39,909 nt of DNA from Actinomycetes bacterium (GCA_025355665.1 JANXZF010000078.1:1-39909), one strand, 5' to 3'; counted from the stretch's first letter, positions 25,405-34,552 are shown. A program made the numbers and translations. The notes: a model not told the origin generated them from the sequence alone.

Positions 25405-27276
25405 CTAGAAGGTCGGGTAAATATCTATTGTCGTACCACCCGTTCCGGTGAAGTTGGAACCTGCTGACCACGTGACATCGTTTATCAGAGGTTTAAATTG
25501 GAACGATTGCCCGGCCGAGAAGCGCTCCAATTGATATTCCCAGACGTCAGCCGCTGTGTTTCTAGTTTCGATTGGTTGAGTCCATCTGAATGGGTCGCTG
25601 TCACCACGCAAGGTGATTCGATTTCCCCAGCCAACGTTGTAGTGCACGCGAATCGTTGTAATTACTCGCGTAGGGGGTGTGTAGGCGACTGGAGTTCCAG
25701 GCACATACACTTTTGCTTCGTGTTCACCCAGAGCCACTGAGATCTGCTTGCCAGTACTTCCGCCTGCTTGAACCACCACGGTATCTACCGTATTCATGAG
25801 ATTCGTAAGCACTGTACCAACTGCGATAGTCGATTCTGCGCGCAACGGGATGGTGCGCGTTTGAGTGTCCCAACTATCCGACAAAATTGTCATGGCTTCA
25901 GCACCCGTTGTATCAACACGTCGAGAAAACCCGTACACGGAAGTATCCGTCCACATTTCTCTCTGTGTACCAATTTGCAGTGCTGGGTAGGCCTTTTTTA
26001 TTGCATTGAGTCTCTGGATGTGTTTGTAGATCGTTCCAGTTTCACTGAAACTTGGAAGATCCTTGCGGTTATCCTTATTTGCAATCGGAACCTCGTACGG
26101 ATTCATATTTCCGTTGTCAGCCTGTTCGGTTCCGTAATAGATCACCGGAATACCGCGGGCAGTTAATAGAAACGTGAGTGCAGTACGAAGTCTTTGATAA
26201 TTGTCACTTGCTCGAGCCAGGAATCGAGCTCGATCGTGATTGTCTAAGAATGTCTCTACTCGATTTACATGTGGATACAGGTAATCTTGAGCGAAGAGCC
26301 CACTTAGATTATTCAGATTTCCATCCGCCGAAAGCGCGTCACGAGCCGTGAAAAATGTTGGGAAGTCGAGAACTCCCCATTCGTAGTTTTGATACGAAGA
26401 GACGTAATTGATGTTCCCGTCGAAGATTTCACCGAATGTAGGAACCCCCATTGTGGTCTCAAACGACTGTAACCACGTTTGCGGAATACTACGTGCTGCG
26501 TCAACCCGGATACCGTCAAATCCAATGCCTTGAACCCAGTCTTTGTAAGTGTTCTTCAAGTAGGTGTCCACGGTTGAATTGGATTGGTCGAGATCGTCGA
26601 GTCCTCCTAGATCGCACACCTCTAGTTGAGCTTGTGTTTCGCTCCCATAAAAGAGACAGTCACCGGCGTGATGGAAGAGGGCCGAATTGTTTAATGGCGC
26701 CGCTGGTGCATATGTGGTCGGACTATAAGTGGTGCTGGTCCCCAATAGATAGTCAGCGGTGTGATTCGGAACGACGTCGAGGATCATTTTTAGTCCGAGA
26801 GCATGAGCAGAATTGACCAGGTTTTGAAGATCAGTTCTCGAACCAAAGTGTTCATTTGGTGTCGCGAAGTCGTTGGTAAAGTAACCGTGGTAACTGGCTT
26901 CTGTTCCGTCTCGACTTAGTGGTTGTTGTTTTGAGACTGGTGAGATCCAGATAGCGGTGACGCCGAGGTCTTTGATGTATTGGAGATGGTTTGTTAGACC
27001 TTGCCAGTCGCCCCCGTGATACATGCCCAGATTTGATGGGTTGTAGTCTCCGTATCCGAAGTTGTCATTTGCAGTGTTGCCATTGGAAAAACGATCTACC
27101 AGAACCTGGTAGATCACATCTCCTTCAGCGAGAACCCCGGGTGAGCCCGGTGCAACAAATGCCGAAGCATGTGTCGAACCTTGCGGGACTATGAGGGTAA
27201 TTGCGAGTGCGAGTACAGCCATAATTCGCAATGGAAGTGAACGTTTTTGAATTCGTGTAAAAAATCGTGAACGCAT
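25405..27276 (-). CDS. Secreted alpha-amylase family (GH13) enzyme with C-terminal starch-binding-like domain
   Basis: 623 aa. A signal peptide covers about residues 1-38 (basic start, hydrophobic MAVLALAITLIV, then HASA). The GH13 barrel carries all four regions: ILDVVPNHT (165-173), GIRVDAAR with nucleophile D259, FGEIF with acid E283, and FLDNHD with D348. A C-domain follows, and the last about 85 residues (VHYNVGWGNRITLRG, FQFKPLINDVTW) look like a CBM20-type starch-binding sheet. It should cut starch outside the cell and feed the adjacent ABC importer. ATG 27276 has CGGAGAAAAT upstream and a TAGAAT box at 27288-27293. Confidence 0.9.
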   Translation of the reverse strand: MRSRFFTRIQKRSLPLRIMAVLALAITLIVPQGSTHASAFVAPGSPGVLAEGDVIYQVLVDRFSNGNTANDNFGYGDYNPSNLGMYHGGDWQGLTNHLQYIKDLGVTAIWISPVSKQQPLSRDGTEASYHGYFTNDFATPNEHFGSRTDLQNLVNSAHALGLKMILDVVPNHTADYLLGTSTTYSPTTYAPAAPLNNSALFHHAGDCLFYGSETQAQLEVCDLGGLDDLDQSNSTVDTYLKNTYKDWVQGIGFDGIRVDAARSIPQTWLQSFETTMGVPTFGEIFDGNINYVSSYQNYEWGVLDFPTFFTARDALSADGNLNNLSGLFAQDYLYPHVNRVETFLDNHDRARFLARASDNYQRLRTALTFLLTARGIPVIYYGTEQADNGNMNPYEVPIANKDNRKDLPSFSETGTIYKHIQRLNAIKKAYPALQIGTQREMWTDTSVYGFSRRVDTTGAEAMTILSDSWDTQTRTIPLRAESTIAVGTVLTNLMNTVDTVVVQAGGSTGKQISVALGEHEAKVYVPGTPVAYTPPTRVITTIRVHYNVGWGNRITLRGDSDPFRWTQPIETRNTAADVWEYQLERFSAGQSFQFKPLINDVTWSAGSNFTGTGGTTIDIYPTF

Positions 27277-27332
27277 ATTTTCTCCGTATTCTAGATTTTG
27301 AGGGGAGTGGTTATGTATGCCTTGCACTGTCT

Positions 27333-28349
27333 CTATTTTTGTTTGTGCTTTTTCTTTGTTGTGCTATTTCGGACAATGAGCGTCGGTCTGAAGGCAATAT
27401 CCGGGGTCGCAGTAGACGAAACTTGTGTTGTTTCCTCTGCTGTGAGCCACGTTGCGACGTAATCAGATATCGCATCGATGGGTTGCGCAACAGTCGAGAG
27501 TGAAGGGAAGACCCAGCGCCCTAACTCGATTCCGTCGGAACCGAGAATTGATACATCCTCTGGTACTGAAATTCCTTTGGACTGGCAGTAATTCATCGCA
27601 CCCAATGCGGTTAGATCGCTTGCACAGATAATTGCGGTGATGTCTGGATGGGATTCGAGTAATTTTGCTGCGCCAACGACGCCGCCTTCTACACCCCATT
27701 CGCTATGAGTTGGGTAAATGACGGCATCTGGCACAGTGGCAACCATCTCTTGAATTCCGGAAAGACGGAGATGAGAACGACTCGAAGTGGTCTCGACACC
27801 AGTGATGAAACCGATTGAGCGATGCCCAAGATCGAGAATATGTTGGGCAGAAATTCGACCAGCTGCCCACTCGTCGTCTCCAATAGCGGGCGCGGCAAGA
27901 TCGTTAGGCGCGCCGTTGATGAAGAGTAGGCGGGCGCCATGCTCGAGAAGCGCTTGATAGTGAGGCAGGTGTTCAGCTGTGTTTGCAGCGACCGATGAAA
28001 CGAAAATCAGGTTGGTTATTTGACGGGTAAAGAAGCCCTGCGCATGCTCTCTCTCTGCACTGGCTAAGTCCCCTGTCGTACAAAGAACTATCGCCCAACC
28101 TGCATTACGGGCCTTGGTCTCGATCGCTTGGGTGATCTGAGTGAAGATCGGGTTCACAATGTCTGGAACGAACAGTCCTGCCAATTTCTCAGGTTGTGAC
28201 GGCTCGGGAACCGTAAATAGCAATTCTTGCATTGCTTTTTCGACACGTTCACGAGTTTCTGGTCTCACGAGTTCGGCGTTATTGAGCACCCGGGAGGCTG
28301 TTGCCACGCTTACTCCAGCGTGGGCTGCGACGTCTCTTAAGCTGGCCAT
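27333..28349 (-). CDS. LacI family regulator of the maltodextrin locus
   Basis: 338 aa. The N-terminal LacI helix-turn-helix is clear: LRDVAAHAGVSVATASRVLNN (split here at its end), followed by the hinge helix region. The periplasmic-binding-like ligand domain runs from about 57 to 325 (AGLFVPDIVNPIFTQITQAIE, SILGSDGIELGRWVFPSLSTVAQP). The position between the amylase gene and the divergent importer operon marks it as the local regulator, most likely released by maltose or maltodextrin. The C-terminus is lysine-rich (KKKHKQK). ATG 28349 lies 6 bases after a TACATT box. Confidence 0.9.
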   Translation of the reverse strand: MASLRDVAAHAGVSVATASRVLNNAELVRPETRERVEKAMQELLFTVPEPSQPEKLAGLFVPDIVNPIFTQITQAIETKARNAGWAIVLCTTGDLASAEREHAQGFFTRQITNLIFVSSVAANTAEHLPHYQALLEHGARLLFINGAPNDLAAPAIGDDEWAAGRISAQHILDLGHRSIGFITGVETTSSRSHLRLSGIQEMVATVPDAVIYPTHSEWGVEGGVVGAAKLLESHPDITAIICASDLTALGAMNYCQSKGISVPEDVSILGSDGIELGRWVFPSLSTVAQPIDAISDYVATWLTAEETTQVSSTATPDIAFRPTLIVRNSTTKKKHKQK

Positions 28350-28355
28350 TGGGGG

Positions 28356-28361
28356 AATGTA
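28356..28361 (-). promoter_or_regulatory. -10 box of lacI, leaderless type
   Basis: TACATT, then 6 bases, then ATG 28349 on the minus strand. It overlaps operator-like site O1 (28358-28371), which would give autorepression. Confidence 0.6.
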
Positions 28362-28371
28362 TCATGTTTCA
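28358..28371. promoter_or_regulatory. LacI-family operator-like site O1
   Basis: TGTATCATGTTTCA, a 14-mer bounded by TG and CA with five of seven symmetric pairs, the usual shape of LacI/CcpA-type sites. It covers the lacI -10 box. Confidence 0.6.
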
Positions 28372-28376
28372 GACTC

Positions 28377-28405
28377 TTGACATATGTTTCATGGAGCCCT
28401 ACTTT
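28377..28405 (+). promoter_or_regulatory. Strong sigma-70-type promoter of the maltodextrin importer operon
   Basis: TTGACA at 28377-28382, exactly 17 bases, TACTTT at 28400-28405. The transcript would have a leader of about 33 bases with AAGGGA as ribosome binding site before ATG 28446. This differs from the leaderless layout of many other genes in the window and fits a highly expressed binding protein. Confidence 0.78.
28378..28391. promoter_or_regulatory. LacI-family operator-like site O2
   Basis: TGACATATGTTTCA, again TG...CA with five of seven symmetric pairs, 20 bases after O1 (same face of the helix). It overlaps the -35 box and spacer of the importer promoter. O1 and O2 share the half-site ATGTTTCA. 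Confidence 0.62.
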
Positions 28406-28445
28406 TCACCCACAAGCAACTCCACCTCCGAAGAAGGGAAGCTCG

Positions 28446-29723
28446 ATGAAGCTCACTCATCGCAGACTCGCTTCGATCCTTAGCCTGGCCGTTTTTGCGA
28501 CGGTCTCTCTCGGCACTGGGTCGGCGATCGCCGCAAGTAAGGCAGTAAAACCGGTAACAATCCAATTCTGGAACTACTGGGATGGCGGAAACGGGCAGGC
28601 ATTAAGCAAACTCGTTACCGAATTCAACAAGAAGAACCCCGGGATCATCGTCAAGCCAGTTACCTTCCCTTGGGGCGACCTGCTTCCCAAACTTCAATCA
28701 GCTATCGCTAGCGGATCAACCCCAGCACTGGCAGCAACAGATATCGCGTGGATGGCCAACATGAACCAATCGGGCAAGCTGGTTGATTTGGGTGCAGCAC
28801 TTGGGGGGATCAAGAAAGCTACTGGAGATATCTACCCTTCATTGCTTACCTATGGTCTGTACAAGGGCAAGTTGCAATCGCTACCCGCAAGCACCAACAA
28901 TCTCTCCCTTTTCTACAATAAGGATCTTTTCCGTAAGGCTGGTCTAAATCCAAACAAGCCACCTAAGACTTGGGCAGAAATGCGTGCCGATGCGATGGCC
29001 ATCAGCAAACTTGGTAACGGCACCCAAGGAATGGAAATCTATGTGCAGCCAGGTGAAGGTCTAACTTGGCAGTTCCAGCCTTACCTTTGGCAATCAGGTG
29101 CAGGTTTCTTGAACAAGACAAACACAGCACCTACATTCAATTCCGCCGCAGGTAAAACTGCGCTTCAATTCTTGGTCGATCTCATCAATGTTGATCACGC
29201 GGCAACCGCCGGTCAGTGGGGTGCCTTCGATAAAGGTCAAGCCGGTATGAGAATCGACGGTTCGTGGATGGTCGGCGGATATCGTGACAATGCCCCATTT
29301 GAGTTCGGTACAGCAATGTTGCCGATTCCAGATGGTGGAGTGCACGCGACCAACATGGGTGGCGAACAGATCATGGCTTTCAAGGGCACTACAGCAACAC
29401 AAGCAGCCGCCGTTACGTTCATTCAGTGGTTCACCAGCGCTCCAATTCAAGCCCGTTGGGATGTTGCGACTAACTTCATGCCAATCAGCGACTCGGTTGC
29501 CAACAGCAATGTGCTCTTGAAGCACATTGCAGAGGAACCTGCATTGAAGGCATTTATCGATCAGCAAAAGTACGCATATGCGCGACCTGCGATCGCTGCC
29601 TACCCTGCGGTGTCAGACGCTTTTTCGAAGGCGCTTGAACCAGCCTTCTACGGGACAGTGAGTGTGTCTGACGCATTGGCCAATGCCGATGCTGCTGTTA
29701 GAAAAGCTCTAAGCACCAACTAG
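28446..29723 (+). CDS. Maltodextrin ABC transporter substrate-binding protein
   Basis: 425 aa family-1 extracellular solute-binding protein. A signal peptide covers about residues 1-30 (basic start, LSLAVFATVSLGTGSAIA); no lipobox cysteine is seen, which is unusual for a Gram-positive binding protein. The mature part starts with VTIQFWNYWDGGNGQALSKLV and has AWMANMNQSGKLVDL and LSLFYNKDLFRKAGL, typical of sugar-binding proteins. Context (amylase, LacI, GH13) points to maltodextrins. ATG 28446 has AAGGGA upstream; the longer frame would begin at the promoter. Confidence 0.92.
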   Translation: MKLTHRRLASILSLAVFATVSLGTGSAIAASKAVKPVTIQFWNYWDGGNGQALSKLVTEFNKKNPGIIVKPVTFPWGDLLPKLQSAIASGSTPALAATDIAWMANMNQSGKLVDLGAALGGIKKATGDIYPSLLTYGLYKGKLQSLPASTNNLSLFYNKDLFRKAGLNPNKPPKTWAEMRADAMAISKLGNGTQGMEIYVQPGEGLTWQFQPYLWQSGAGFLNKTNTAPTFNSAAGKTALQFLVDLINVDHAATAGQWGAFDKGQAGMRIDGSWMVGGYRDNAPFEFGTAMLPIPDGGVHATNMGGEQIMAFKGTTATQAAAVTFIQWFTSAPIQARWDVATNFMPISDSVANSNVLLKHIAEEPALKAFIDQQKYAYARPAIAAYPAVSDAFSKALEPAFYGTVSVSDALANADAAVRKALSTN

Positions 29724-29727
29724 ATAC

Positions 29728-29778
29728 AAAGGGAACTGCCCTAGGCATAATGACGTCTGGGGCAGTTCCTTTCTCTTG
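29728..29778 (+). terminator. Attenuator-like hairpin between binding protein and permease genes
   Basis: Stem of 13 pairs with one bulged G (29728-29741 with 29760-29772), 18-base loop, followed by CTCTTG, a weak T-run. It starts soon after the binding-protein stop. A partial terminator here would keep binding-protein mRNA above permease mRNA. Confidence 0.68.
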
Positions 29779-29812
29779 TCGAGTACGTAATTTTCTCTAC
29801 TAGGAGGTGATG

Positions 29813-30676
29813 ATGAGGAACCGCCAGGCGCGAACCGCATACCTCCTCATCGCACCGGCATTGCTTCTCTTTATCGGATTTACTGCATACCCCTTCATTT
29901 GGAGTGCACAAATCAGCCTTACGAGCTGGGATGGTCTAAACGCGGTCAAGAAATTCGTCGGATTCCAGAATTACATAAATCTTTTTGGAGATGCTGAATT
30001 CAGGAAATCCTTGTCAGTAACCACGATATATACAGTCTCAGTAACCTTAATCAGTACTATCTTGGGATTCCTTATAGCGCTGATGTTGCAGCGCAGGGGC
30101 AAGTCGTCTGTTATTTATCGAACAATCTTCTTTTCGCCTGTCGTGACCGCAACTGTGGCGGCCGCTGTTGTATGGCAACTTCTCTTTGATCCTTACGTCG
30201 GTGTTATTGATCTGGGTCTTAAGGCGCTGCACCTTCCAGGGCCGAACTGGCTCAGTGATACTCACTGGGCTCTACCTGCGGTTATTATCGTTGGAATTTG
30301 GAAAAGACTCGGATTCGCGGTAATTGTCTACGCAGCCGGACTAAGTAGTCTTCCGACATCATGTTATGAGGCCGCCGATTTGGATGGAGTCTCGGGTTGG
30401 CAAAAGGTTCGCTATATGACAATTCCTCTGATGCGACCTGTGACGACTCTAGTTCTCATTACTGGTTTCATCGATGCCATTCAGGTATTTGATCACATCT
30501 TCATTCTTACTTCAGGTGGCCCGATGGGTTCGACGAACGTTATGTCTCTCTTGCTCTTCAACCAGGGTTTCAAACTTTTCCGCTTGGGTTATGCGTCGGC
30601 CATTGGTTGGACGCTATTCATGATAATCCTCGCCTTGACAATGCTGCAGTGGCAAATACGACGAAGGCATGAATGA
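29813..30676 (+). CDS. Maltodextrin ABC transporter permease, MalF-like
   Basis: 287 aa with six membrane helices; the start is TAYLLIAPALLLFIGFTAYPF. The cytoplasmic coupling (EAA) loop is YEAADLDGVSGWQKVRYMTIPLM. It forms the membrane pore with the next permease. Three in-frame starts (GTG 29807, ATG 29810, ATG 29813) stand together; AGGAGG at 29802-29807 is best placed for 29813. It overlaps the next gene by 4 bases (ATGA). Confidence 0.93.
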   Translation: MRNRQARTAYLLIAPALLLFIGFTAYPFIWSAQISLTSWDGLNAVKKFVGFQNYINLFGDAEFRKSLSVTTIYTVSVTLISTILGFLIALMLQRRGKSSVIYRTIFFSPVVTATVAAAVVWQLLFDPYVGVIDLGLKALHLPGPNWLSDTHWALPAVIIVGIWKRLGFAVIVYAAGLSSLPTSCYEAADLDGVSGWQKVRYMTIPLMRPVTTLVLITGFIDAIQVFDHIFILTSGGPMGSTNVMSLLLFNQGFKLFRLGYASAIGWTLFMIILALTMLQWQIRRRHE

Positions 30677-31503
30677 TGAGAAAATTCAAAAAAATATCTC
30701 TTGGGTTAGCGGATCACCTCGTACTTATTGCGATTTCTTCCATAGTCATTTTGCCATTCGTCTGGATGATCACCACCTCTCTCAAGCCACCGAAACTCGC
30801 TTTCGCGGCACCATACTTGATTCCCACTCATTTTCATTGGCAGAACTTTGTCAATGCCTGGCATGAGGCCCCATTCAGCCGATACTACCTGAACTCAATA
30901 ATCGTCGCTGTACTCGTAACTTTTGGTCAAGTATTTACGAGCGCTCTTGCCGCTTACGCATTTGATAGATTCGAGTTCCCGCTTAAGAAAACTTTGTGGT
31001 TCACGTTGCTTGCATCAATGATGGTCCCTTTGCCGCTGTTGGTTATTCCTTCATTTCAGATAATTCAGCATTTACATTGGGCAGATAATCTAGTCGCTCT
31101 CATAATTCCTCGATGCTGGTCCGCCTTTGGAATTCTTCTTCTTCGTCAGTTCATTCATTCCATTCCACGAGACTTTGACGATGCCGCTAAAATGGATGGC
31201 GCCAGTACTCTTCGCGTTATTTGGACCGTGATCTTGCCACTCGCACGTCCAGCGGTCGCCACTTTGGCACTATTTGCCTTCCTATTTGCTTGGAATGATT
31301 TCCTTTGGCCTCTCATAGTTCTCAATTCCCCCGAGCACTTCACGGTTCCACTAGGAATTGCCAATTTCTCAGGTAAATACGGAACGAGGTGGACGCTGTT
31401 GATGGCGGCCACAGTATCGGCAACAATTCCCGCTGTTATTGCTTTTCTAGCGATGCAGAAATCGCTGATTAGAGGTTTAGCGTCGGGTGGTGTTAACGAG
31501 TGA
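30673..31503 (+). CDS. Maltodextrin ABC transporter permease, MalG-like
   Basis: 276 aa with six membrane helices. The coupling loop is FDDAAKMDGASTLRVIWTVILPLA, and the C-terminal sequence SLIRGLASGGVNE is typical of MalG-type permeases (LIRGLTxGAVK). It partners the preceding permease. It overlaps the next gene by 4 bases (GTGA). No ATPase gene follows, so a shared MsmK/MalK-type ATPase elsewhere must drive the transporter. Confidence 0.94.
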   Translation: MMRKFKKISLGLADHLVLIAISSIVILPFVWMITTSLKPPKLAFAAPYLIPTHFHWQNFVNAWHEAPFSRYYLNSIIVAVLVTFGQVFTSALAAYAFDRFEFPLKKTLWFTLLASMMVPLPLLVIPSFQIIQHLHWADNLVALIIPRCWSAFGILLLRQFIHSIPRDFDDAAKMDGASTLRVIWTVILPLARPAVATLALFAFLFAWNDFLWPLIVLNSPEHFTVPLGIANFSGKYGTRWTLLMAATVSATIPAVIAFLAMQKSLIRGLASGGVNE

Positions 31504-32852
31504 GCCAAGAAATTGTCCAGTCAGCTAATCCAGATCGCCTGGATTGGTTTCGCAAAGGGACGCTCTATCAAATCTTTCCTGACCGTTTTGCTCAAATTAA
31601 CCAGAACACTTATCGAGTGCTCGCACCGTGGGGCAGTGAGCCTACGCGCGAGAATTTCTTTGGTGGCAACCTTGCAGGTATTTCGTCGAAATTGCCTTAT
31701 CTGAGCCGTATAGGCGTGGCGAATATTTACCTCAACCCTATTTTTTCTTCTCCCTCAAATCATCGGTATGACACACAAAATTACTTTCACATTGACCCTC
31801 TACTCGGTGATGAAAATCAACTCGCCAATTTAATTACTGGGGCGGGAGAATCAAAAATCGGCATTCTGCTAGATGGCGTTTTCAATCACGTCGGAGATCA
31901 ATTTCATAGTTTTGTGCGGGCGTTAGCTGGCGATACACCAGACCGCGAATTGTTTAATTTTGTTGCCGATTCATCTGTTTATCAGACTTGCGGAGGAGCC
32001 GATTTCCTTCCTAAGCTGAATCACGAAAGCCCTCATGTTCTCGAAATGATCTCGCAAGTCATGTCTTACTGGGATTCTTTTGGAATTAAGGGTTGGCGCT
32101 TGGATGTACCTTGGAAAATTCCGCGTGAATTCTGGAACCTTCTTCGGGCTTCTACTAAGGATCTTACTTCCTCAGATCTCTGGATCGCCGAAGCTTGGCA
32201 GCAGTGGGGCTTTGCCACGGATTTTCAATCGGTGACCAACTACTTTGCTCGCACTCGGCTTGTGGACTTCGTGTCCCGACACGATGCGGATGCTGAGGAT
32301 CTCGCGGTTGATATCGAGCAGTGGTGTCAACTTCGTGAAGACCCTTCGTTAATTACGAACTTCACTGGAAGTCATGACACAGCCAGGCTAGTTAACGAAT
32401 GTGGCGGCTCGCTTCGCGATGCTCTGATGGTATTGATTCTGAACCAATTTCTACCTGGCGTTCCAGCTCTTTATTACGGTGATGAGATCGGTCTGGCTGG
32501 TGAAAATGATCCAGATTGCCGCGGGACGTTTCCACCGGTATTCGCAAAAAAACAAAGAGAGTTCTTGGCAGCTCTTGAACCAGTACTCGGCTTACGAAGG
32601 GAACATCGAGCCCTGAGTCATGGAAACTTTTCCGTAATCGAGAACCGAAATCGAACACTGATAATCAAGCGTGATTTTGAAGATTGCTCATTTATGGTAG
32701 TCGTTAATGCTGGCGACCGAGCGCAACTAGTTTCAACTGATTTAGCAGGAAATCTACAATCAATAGTAGGCGGACAGGTGAGCGGAAATTCTGTACCCGG
32801 TCATTCACTTCTTATCGCAGGGGGAATGGAATGTACGTGTCACAAACCGTAG
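31500..32852 (+). CDS. Cytoplasmic GH13 enzyme, neopullulanase/cyclomaltodextrinase-like
   Basis: 450 aa without signal peptide. The catalytic set is complete: LLDGVFNHVG (region I), GWRLDVPWK with D202, WIAEAW with E231, and TGSHDTAR with D293. MPDRF-type YQIFPDRF near the start is typical of the GH13_20 (neopullulanase) group, but the N-terminal dimer domain (CBM34) of that group is absent, so the enzyme begins directly with the barrel. It probably trims imported maltodextrins. GTG 31500 overlaps the permease stop. Confidence 0.9.
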   Translation: MSQEIVQSANPDRLDWFRKGTLYQIFPDRFAQINQNTYRVLAPWGSEPTRENFFGGNLAGISSKLPYLSRIGVANIYLNPIFSSPSNHRYDTQNYFHIDPLLGDENQLANLITGAGESKIGILLDGVFNHVGDQFHSFVRALAGDTPDRELFNFVADSSVYQTCGGADFLPKLNHESPHVLEMISQVMSYWDSFGIKGWRLDVPWKIPREFWNLLRASTKDLTSSDLWIAEAWQQWGFATDFQSVTNYFARTRLVDFVSRHDADAEDLAVDIEQWCQLREDPSLITNFTGSHDTARLVNECGGSLRDALMVLILNQFLPGVPALYYGDEIGLAGENDPDCRGTFPPVFAKKQREFLAALEPVLGLRREHRALSHGNFSVIENRNRTLIIKRDFEDCSFMVVVNAGDRAQLVSTDLAGNLQSIVGGQVSGNSVPGHSLLIAGGMECTCHKP

Positions 32853-34552
32853 CAACGTCGATATCTCATGAAGTGTCCGAAATATATTGGTGGAGCAACG
32901 CCATCACCTATCAAATTTACATCCGCTCCTTTGCCGATGAAAACGGAGATGGAATCGGGGACATTCGGGGGATCATTAGTCGACTTGGGTATTTGAAGGA
33001 ATTAGGTGTGGATGCGATTTGGATTACCCCCTGGTATCCATCACCACAGCACGACAATGGTTATGACGTTTCGGATTTCATGGATATTGATCCCGAATAT
33101 GGTTCTTTAGAGGTCGCTCAGGAACTAATCGATAAAGTCCATCAAAATGGGCTCCGGATCATTATTGACATTGTTCCAAACCATTCGAGTAATGAGCACC
33201 GGTGGTTCCAAGACGCCCTTGCATCGGACCCCGGTTCGCACGAGCGTAATCGTTATCTGTTCAGAGACGGCAAGGGAGAACACGGGGAAGAACCGCCAAA
33301 CAATTGGCAGTCTGTGTTCGGAGGGCCAGCCTGGACTCGCGTAGTTGAAAAAAATGGAGAACTCGGCCAGTGGTATTGCCATATATTTGCTCCACAACAG
33401 CCTGATTTCAATTGGGAAAATTCAGAAGTGAGAGATCACTTCATTCAGGTTTTGCGCTTCTGGCTAGACCGAAATGTTGATGGATTCCGAGTTGACGTTG
33501 CCCACGGACTGGTTAAAGCTGAGGGACTGCCAGATGCTCCATTTCAGGAGCACTTCGGTCTCCTTGATTCACGAGATTTTCCATATTGGGATCAGGATGG
33601 GGTACACGAGATTTATCGTGAGTGGAGAAAATTGTTGGATTCATATCCAGGTCAACGGATGGCTGTTTCGGAAGCTTGGGTGAATCCACCTTCTCGATCT
33701 GCCCTTTATGTAAGACCCGATGAGTTAGCGAATACCTTTAATTTCGATTTCTTAACCGTAAAGTGGGGACAGGAGTCAATTAAATCAAGTATCGATCGAT
33801 CAATTGAAGGAATGGCCGCGGTCGGAGCACCAGTGACTTGGGTTCTGAATAATCATGACGTTGTCCGTGCGGTGAATCGCCTTGAGATGGATTTCATGGC
33901 TGCGGATAGCCCGAAGGATCCAGAACTTGTCATCGAGACGGATTTTTTTGATTTCCAGAGAGCGAAAATCAGAGCACGCTCCGCAGCATTGTTAATGCTG
34001 GCATTACCGGGCGCTGTCTTTCTCTACCAAGGTGAGGAACTCGGGTTGCCTGAAGTCTTGGACATACCAGTCGACAGGCTGCAAGATCCCATTTGGAAGA
34101 TGAGTGGCAATAAGGAACGGGGTCGAGATGGCTGCCGCGTTCCGCTCCCGTGGAAAGTCTCGGTAGATGGAGCATTCGGCTTTTCTGCAAACTCAGAGAT
34201 TACTCCTGACCAATCTTGGCTACCTCAACCACTGGATTGGGGTAACTTCTCTGCAGAAGGACAAGAGAATTCTGCCGATTCAATGCTTCAACTTTATCGA
34301 AATGCAATAGGGGTTCGAAAGAGGAATCCTTCGCTTTTGAGTTCTCACTTCCGCTGGATGGGTTCCCCGGATGATTCGTTTGTATTTACGCGGTCGGAAG
34401 ATAGCTCATTCCTTTGCGTGGTGACATTTGAAGTTGGTGAACCCGTTCCGCCTGACTACGCAGTCCTGCTGAGTAGTCAAGAAATTGAATTCCGCCAAAT
34501 TCCGCCACACACAACAGTGTGGCTGGAGCGCAACGGTTCAGCGTGCTTATGA
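32831..34552 (+). CDS. Alpha-glucosidase, GH13 family
   Basis: 573 aa, cytoplasmic. Landmarks: YQIYIRSFADENGDGIGD with the calcium-loop-like DENGDGIGD at 36-44; IIDIVPNHSS (region I); GFRVDVAH with nucleophile D222; VSEAW with E281; NNHD with D343. The order and length match oligo-1,6-/alpha-1,4-glucosidases, which release glucose from maltooligosaccharides. It overlaps the previous gene by 22 bases and has GGGGGAA upstream of ATG 32831. It is the last gene of the importer operon; no clear terminator was found in the 128-base gap that follows. Confidence 0.93.
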   Translation: MYVSQTVATSISHEVSEIYWWSNAITYQIYIRSFADENGDGIGDIRGIISRLGYLKELGVDAIWITPWYPSPQHDNGYDVSDFMDIDPEYGSLEVAQELIDKVHQNGLRIIIDIVPNHSSNEHRWFQDALASDPGSHERNRYLFRDGKGEHGEEPPNNWQSVFGGPAWTRVVEKNGELGQWYCHIFAPQQPDFNWENSEVRDHFIQVLRFWLDRNVDGFRVDVAHGLVKAEGLPDAPFQEHFGLLDSRDFPYWDQDGVHEIYREWRKLLDSYPGQRMAVSEAWVNPPSRSALYVRPDELANTFNFDFLTVKWGQESIKSSIDRSIEGMAAVGAPVTWVLNNHDVVRAVNRLEMDFMAADSPKDPELVIETDFFDFQRAKIRARSAALLMLALPGAVFLYQGEELGLPEVLDIPVDRLQDPIWKMSGNKERGRDGCRVPLPWKVSVDGAFGFSANSEITPDQSWLPQPLDWGNFSAEGQENSADSMLQLYRNAIGVRKRNPSLLSSHFRWMGSPDDSFVFTRSEDSSFLCVVTFEVGEPVPPDYAVLLSSQEIEFRQIPPHTTVWLERNGSACL

